Under the pieces are notes generated by a model that saw only the letters and a program-made list of their open reading frames with translations, was not told where the DNA came from and made no database searches. Shown here in pieces: positions 61,084 through 64,000 of a stretch of DNA of 64,000 nt. Location: NCBI RefSeq assembly GCF_031348265.1, contig NZ_CP133771.1:7812001-7876000 (forward strand), read 5' to 3'. Every line of letters starts with the position of its first letter. Position 1 is the first letter of the stretch. The DNA is from Streptomyces collinus (lineage in GTDB: Bacteria > Actinomycetota > Actinomycetes > Streptomycetales > Streptomycetaceae). Made by a program: the position numbers and the translations under genes.

Positions 61084-62298
61084 CTACTTCGTCTTGCGGT
61101 TCGCGGAGAAGGCAGGCTCTTTCCCCAGCGCTTCGATCGTCTCTTCCATCTCGCGGACCTTCCGGCGCAGTAGCACCAGTTCCTCCCGCTCCGCCACGGA
61201 CAGCGCGCCCGCCGCCCCCTGCCCTCGCTCCGCCGCCAGCTCCTCCGCGATCGCCGTCGCGAACGCGTCCACGTCGCCCTCGGTGGTGTCGAAGGAGGTC
61301 ATCCAGCGGACCTCGCCGGTCTGCTCGTCCCAGGTATAGAAGCGGAAGCGCTTCTGGAGCCGCTCGGTGACGGCCGGCGGCAGGACGGCGAAGATCTGGT
61401 TGGCCTGCACCGGGCGGGCGATCTCCAGGCCCGGCAGGTCGCGCACCGCCTCGTACAGCCGCCGGGTCATCGCGTTGGAGCGGGCCGCCGAGCGCAGCCA
61501 GAGGTCGCCGCCGAGCAGCGCCTCGAACTGCACCGACATGAAACGCATCTTGGAGCCCAGTTGCATGCTCGTCTTGCGCAGATGGGCCATGCCGCGCACC
61601 GCGTCCTCGTTGAGCACGATCACCGCCTCGCCGAAGAGCAGCCCGTTCTTGGTGCCGCCGAGCGAGAGGACGTCCACGCCGGCGTCCGTGGTCATCTCGC
61701 GCAGGGACACGCCGAGGGTGGCGGCGGCGTTGGCGAGCCGGGCGCCGTCCAGGTAGACGAGCATGCCGAGGTCGTGCGCGTGGTCGCAGATCGCACGGAT
61801 CTCGTCCGGCGTGTAGCAGGTGCCGAGTTCGGTGGACTGGGCGATCGAGACGACCTTGGGCCGGGCCCGGTGCTCGTCCTCGAAGCCCCACGCCTGCCGG
61901 TCGATCAGCTCAGGGGTGAGCTTGCCGTCCCATGCGGGCACCGTCAGGAGCTTGATCCCGGCGACCTTCTCGGGCGCCCCGCCCTCGTCGACGTTGATGT
62001 GGGCCGATTCGGCGCAGACCACGGCGTCCCAGCGGTCGAGCATGGTCTGGAGCGCGACCACGTTCGCGCCGGTGCCGTTGAAGACCGGGTACGTGTGCGC
62101 GGTGGGGCCGAAGTGGCCGCGCACCACTTCCTGGAGGCGCTCGGTGTAGACATCGGCGCCGTAGCTGACCTGGTGGCCGCCGTTGGCCAGGGCGATCGCG
62201 GCAAGGATCTCGGGGTGTACACCCGCGTAGTTGTCGCTGGCGAAGCCGCGCTCGTCCGGGTCGTGTCGTCGCTTCAGGATCATGGTGCGCTCGCTCAC
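61084..62298 (-). CDS. Threonine aldolase-family PLP enzyme
   Basis: 404 residues, beta-eliminating lyase/threonine aldolase family (fold type I PLP), cytoplasmic. Landmarks: DNYAGVHPEI at the N-terminus, NGTGANVVAL, VCAESAHINVDEGGAP, VYLDGARLANAAATLG (Asp binding the PLP ring) and the Schiff-base lysine in LSLGGTKNGL. Cleaves threonine or allo-threonine type beta-hydroxy amino acids to glycine and aldehyde; the exact substrate is unknown. An unusual C-terminal extension (LSVAEREELVLLRRKVREMEETIEALG) looks like a coiled coil. The start is GTG 62298 or ATG 62283. It is downstream of, and probably co-transcribed with, the MFS gene. Confidence 0.88.
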   Translation of the reverse strand: MSERTMILKRRHDPDERGFASDNYAGVHPEILAAIALANGGHQVSYGADVYTERLQEVVRGHFGPTAHTYPVFNGTGANVVALQTMLDRWDAVVCAESAHINVDEGGAPEKVAGIKLLTVPAWDGKLTPELIDRQAWGFEDEHRARPKVVSIAQSTELGTCYTPDEIRAICDHAHDLGMLVYLDGARLANAAATLGVSLREMTTDAGVDVLSLGGTKNGLLFGEAVIVLNEDAVRGMAHLRKTSMQLGSKMRFMSVQFEALLGGDLWLRSAARSNAMTRRLYEAVRDLPGLEIARPVQANQIFAVLPPAVTERLQKRFRFYTWDEQTGEVRWMTSFDTTEGDVDAFATAIAEELAAERGQGAAGALSVAEREELVLLRRKVREMEETIEALGKEPAFSANRKTK

Positions 62299-62355
62299 TT
62301 GGTTCGGTCGTAGGGGTGTGACACATGTGGTCCGGACGGGCTCCGGCCGGTCCGC

Positions 62356-63648
62356 TCAGGCCGGTGCCGGCTCCGTCCGCGCGCGGGCCTTCTCCAGGCC
62401 GCGCACCAGCGGCGGCGCGGCGAGCCCGAGCAGGGCGAAGAGCGCCGCGAGGACCAGCCAGCCGGTCCCCGCCGCGCCGACGACCAGGGAGGTCATCAGC
62501 CACGGCCCGGCGAACTGCTGGAACCCGCGCCCGAGGGAGAACACCGCCTGGTACTCCCCCTGCCGGCCCGCCGGGGCGAGCCCGAAGGACAGGCCCCAGC
62601 TCGCCGACGCCTGGTACAGCTCGCCGAGGACGAGCACCAGCGCGCCGCCCAGCAGGGCCGCGCTGTCCAGGAGCGCGCCGTGCCCCCCGCTCACCGCGAA
62701 GACCAGGCAGGACGCCCCCAGCGCCCACCCCGCCCAGCGCAGCATACGTGCCGCTCCCGCCGGGGTACGCGCGCCCTTGCTGACCGTGACCTGGAACAAC
62801 AGCACCAGGACGGTGTCCAGGATCAGCAGCCCCGACACCAGCAGCGCGGGTGCGTCGGTGCCGGTGACGATCCACAGCGGCAGACCGACCGTCAGCAGCG
62901 GGTGGTACAGCTCCAGAGCGCCGCACACCAGTGCGACCGCCACATAGCGCACGTCCCGCAGCGCGGCGCTGCGCAGCACCCCGCCCGGCGCCTCGGCGGC
63001 GGGGGCGGCGGCGGTGGCCCGGGGTCCGGCGCCCGCGGGCAGCCGCATCCCGAGCAGCACGGCGACGGAGACCAGCTGGAGGGCGGCGTTGGCGAGGACC
63101 GTGGCGTACAGGGCGGTCGAGGTGCCGGCCGCGATGGCGGCTCCGGCCAGCGCGGCGCCGCCGAGGAAGCCCAGGTTGAACAGGCTGCGCATCTGCGCGC
63201 TCACCCTGACCCGCTCCGCCTCGCCCACCAGCGCGTCGGTGAGCGACGCCTGGAGCGCGCCCGCCGAGGTCTCCAGAACCGCGATGGCACAGGCGACCGC
63301 GAGGAACGCGGCGAAGCCGTCCACCAGGCAGTACGCGGTGAAGCCGACGGCCGCGAGCAGGAAGTTGGCGGTGAGCACCCGGCCCGCGCCGAGCCGGTCC
63401 GCGAGCCGGCCGATGGGCACGGTGCAGAGCAGACCGCAGAGCCCGGCGACCGACAGGGCGAGGCCCACGCGCTGGGCGGGGATGCCGATGGTCCGGGTGA
63501 AGAACACGGCGCTGGAGGTGAGGAACACCCCGAGCCCCAGGGACTGGATGAGGGTCAGGACGCCGAGTCTGCGCGCGTTCCCGGCGGCCGGAAGGGTCTC
63601 CCGGAACCAGGCGCGCAGCACGGCGCCGTACCGGCGTTCCTCAGCCAC
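62356..63648 (-). CDS. MFS transporter
   Basis: 430-residue integral membrane protein with about 12 hydrophobic segments. The family motif between helices 2 and 3 reads GRLADRLGAGRV, and a variable Ala-rich central loop lies near residues 210-225. Likely a drug/metabolite exporter. The GTG start at 63648 overlaps the stop of the ATP-grasp gene by 8 bp, so the two are coupled. A coupled ATP-grasp ligase and exporter suggest synthesis and export of a small peptide-like product, but the product cannot be named. Confidence 0.85.
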   Translation of the reverse strand: MAEERRYGAVLRAWFRETLPAAGNARRLGVLTLIQSLGLGVFLTSSAVFFTRTIGIPAQRVGLALSVAGLCGLLCTVPIGRLADRLGAGRVLTANFLLAAVGFTAYCLVDGFAAFLAVACAIAVLETSAGALQASLTDALVGEAERVRVSAQMRSLFNLGFLGGAALAGAAIAAGTSTALYATVLANAALQLVSVAVLLGMRLPAGAGPRATAAAPAAEAPGGVLRSAALRDVRYVAVALVCGALELYHPLLTVGLPLWIVTGTDAPALLVSGLLILDTVLVLLFQVTVSKGARTPAGAARMLRWAGWALGASCLVFAVSGGHGALLDSAALLGGALVLVLGELYQASASWGLSFGLAPAGRQGEYQAVFSLGRGFQQFAGPWLMTSLVVGAAGTGWLVLAALFALLGLAAPPLVRGLEKARARTEPAPA

Positions 63649-64000
63649 GCGGCTCAGCTCCCTCGGCTCGCTCGGTCCGCAGCCCGTACACCTCCATCGC
63701 GGTGTGCACGGCGGCGCGCACCCCGGCGGCGCTCCGCCCCCGGAACCGGAAGATCCCGCAGCCCTCGTCGTAACTGCCGGGCCCGGTCATGATCTGGCCG
63801 ATCGCGGGCAGTTCCTCGTGGTAGACCTCGGGGACGGCCGACTTGGGCGAGGTGCGCGCGACGACCCGTCCGGGCAGCTCGCGCGGAGCGGGGTAGATGA
63901 GCCAGCCGCCGGCCCGGGGCCCGACCGGTTCGGACGGCTGCCACAGCGGGGGCAGGCCCAGGGCCGCCCGGAACGCCTCGGCGAACAGGTCGATGCCGTA
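63641..64000 (-). CDS. ATP-grasp enzyme, C-terminal fragment (5' end outside window)
   Basis: 119 codons at the window edge, reading YGIDLFAEAFRAALGLPPLW...GGWLIYPAP...YHEELPAIGQIMTGPGSYDEGCGIFRFRGRSAAGVRAAVHTAMEVYGL then stop. This is the tail typical of ATP-grasp carboxylate-amine ligases of the CARNS/biotin-carboxylase-like type. The catalytic ATP-binding part lies beyond base 64000, so substrate cannot be judged. It is the first gene seen of the minus-strand operon with the MFS and aldolase-family genes. Confidence 0.65.
   Translation of the reverse strand, partial: YGIDLFAEAFRAALGLPPLWQPSEPVGPRAGGWLIYPAPRELPGRVVARTSPKSAVPEVYHEELPAIGQIMTGPGSYDEGCGIFRFRGRSAAGVRAAVHTAMEVYGLRTERAEGAEPRG

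Overview
The window is typical Streptomyces chromosome: very high GC, strong third-position GC bias, frequent GTG/TTG starts, and a siderophore locus that can be named from its adenylation-domain codes. Two thirds of it is a dense anti-phage defence island. No rRNA, tRNA or CRISPR array was seen.

Left flank (1-13.2 kb) is the 3' half of a coelichelin cluster. The NRPS CchH enters truncated, with a Thr-type A domain plus epimerase and then a hydroxyornithine-type A domain. It is followed by an exporter half (cchI), an esterase (cchJ, opposite strand) and an MbtH-like protein (cchK). A 19-bp iron box lies between cchJ and cchK. Next come an amidohydrolase, a GNAT resembling short N-acetylglutamate synthases, and an extra argB-like kinase with a second iron-box-like site at its start. 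The last two probably supply ornithine under iron control. A zinc-ribbon protein and a membrane Ser/Thr kinase close this part (to 15.3 kb).

Defence island (about 15.8-60.9 kb). A nuclease/DUF2075 NTPase gene is interrupted by one in-frame amber codon. A type 2 BREX (Pgl) locus follows: pglW-pglX-pglY-pglZ (19.0-34.2 kb) and, 9.4 kb further on, brxD-brxHI (43.6-47.2 kb). The space between the two halves carries cargo: an XRE/DUF397/ATPase regulator triad, a DUF262 + CBS-HEPN pair, a small membrane protein, an EcsC-family protein, and a retron-like unit. In that unit the reverse transcriptase is fused to an ArdC-like ssDNA-binding region and an HELGH metallopeptidase. Its start is preceded by a 187-nt structured segment bounded by an 11-bp inverted repeat (a1/a2 type).

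Directly after brxHI is a six-gene operon in which every junction overlaps (47.6-60.5 kb). It encodes two unrecognised proteins, an 1821-residue DEAD/DEAH helicase with a DUF1998/MZB-type C-terminus, a protein with a J-domain-like region lacking HPD, a GrpE-like protein with basic tails, and an Hsp70-family ATPase. I cannot assign it to a named defence system; it is the best candidate for something undescribed. An integrase remnant marks the right end of the island.

Right flank (61.1-64 kb) is an ordinary minus-strand operon: the end of an ATP-grasp enzyme, an MFS transporter and a threonine aldolase-family enzyme.
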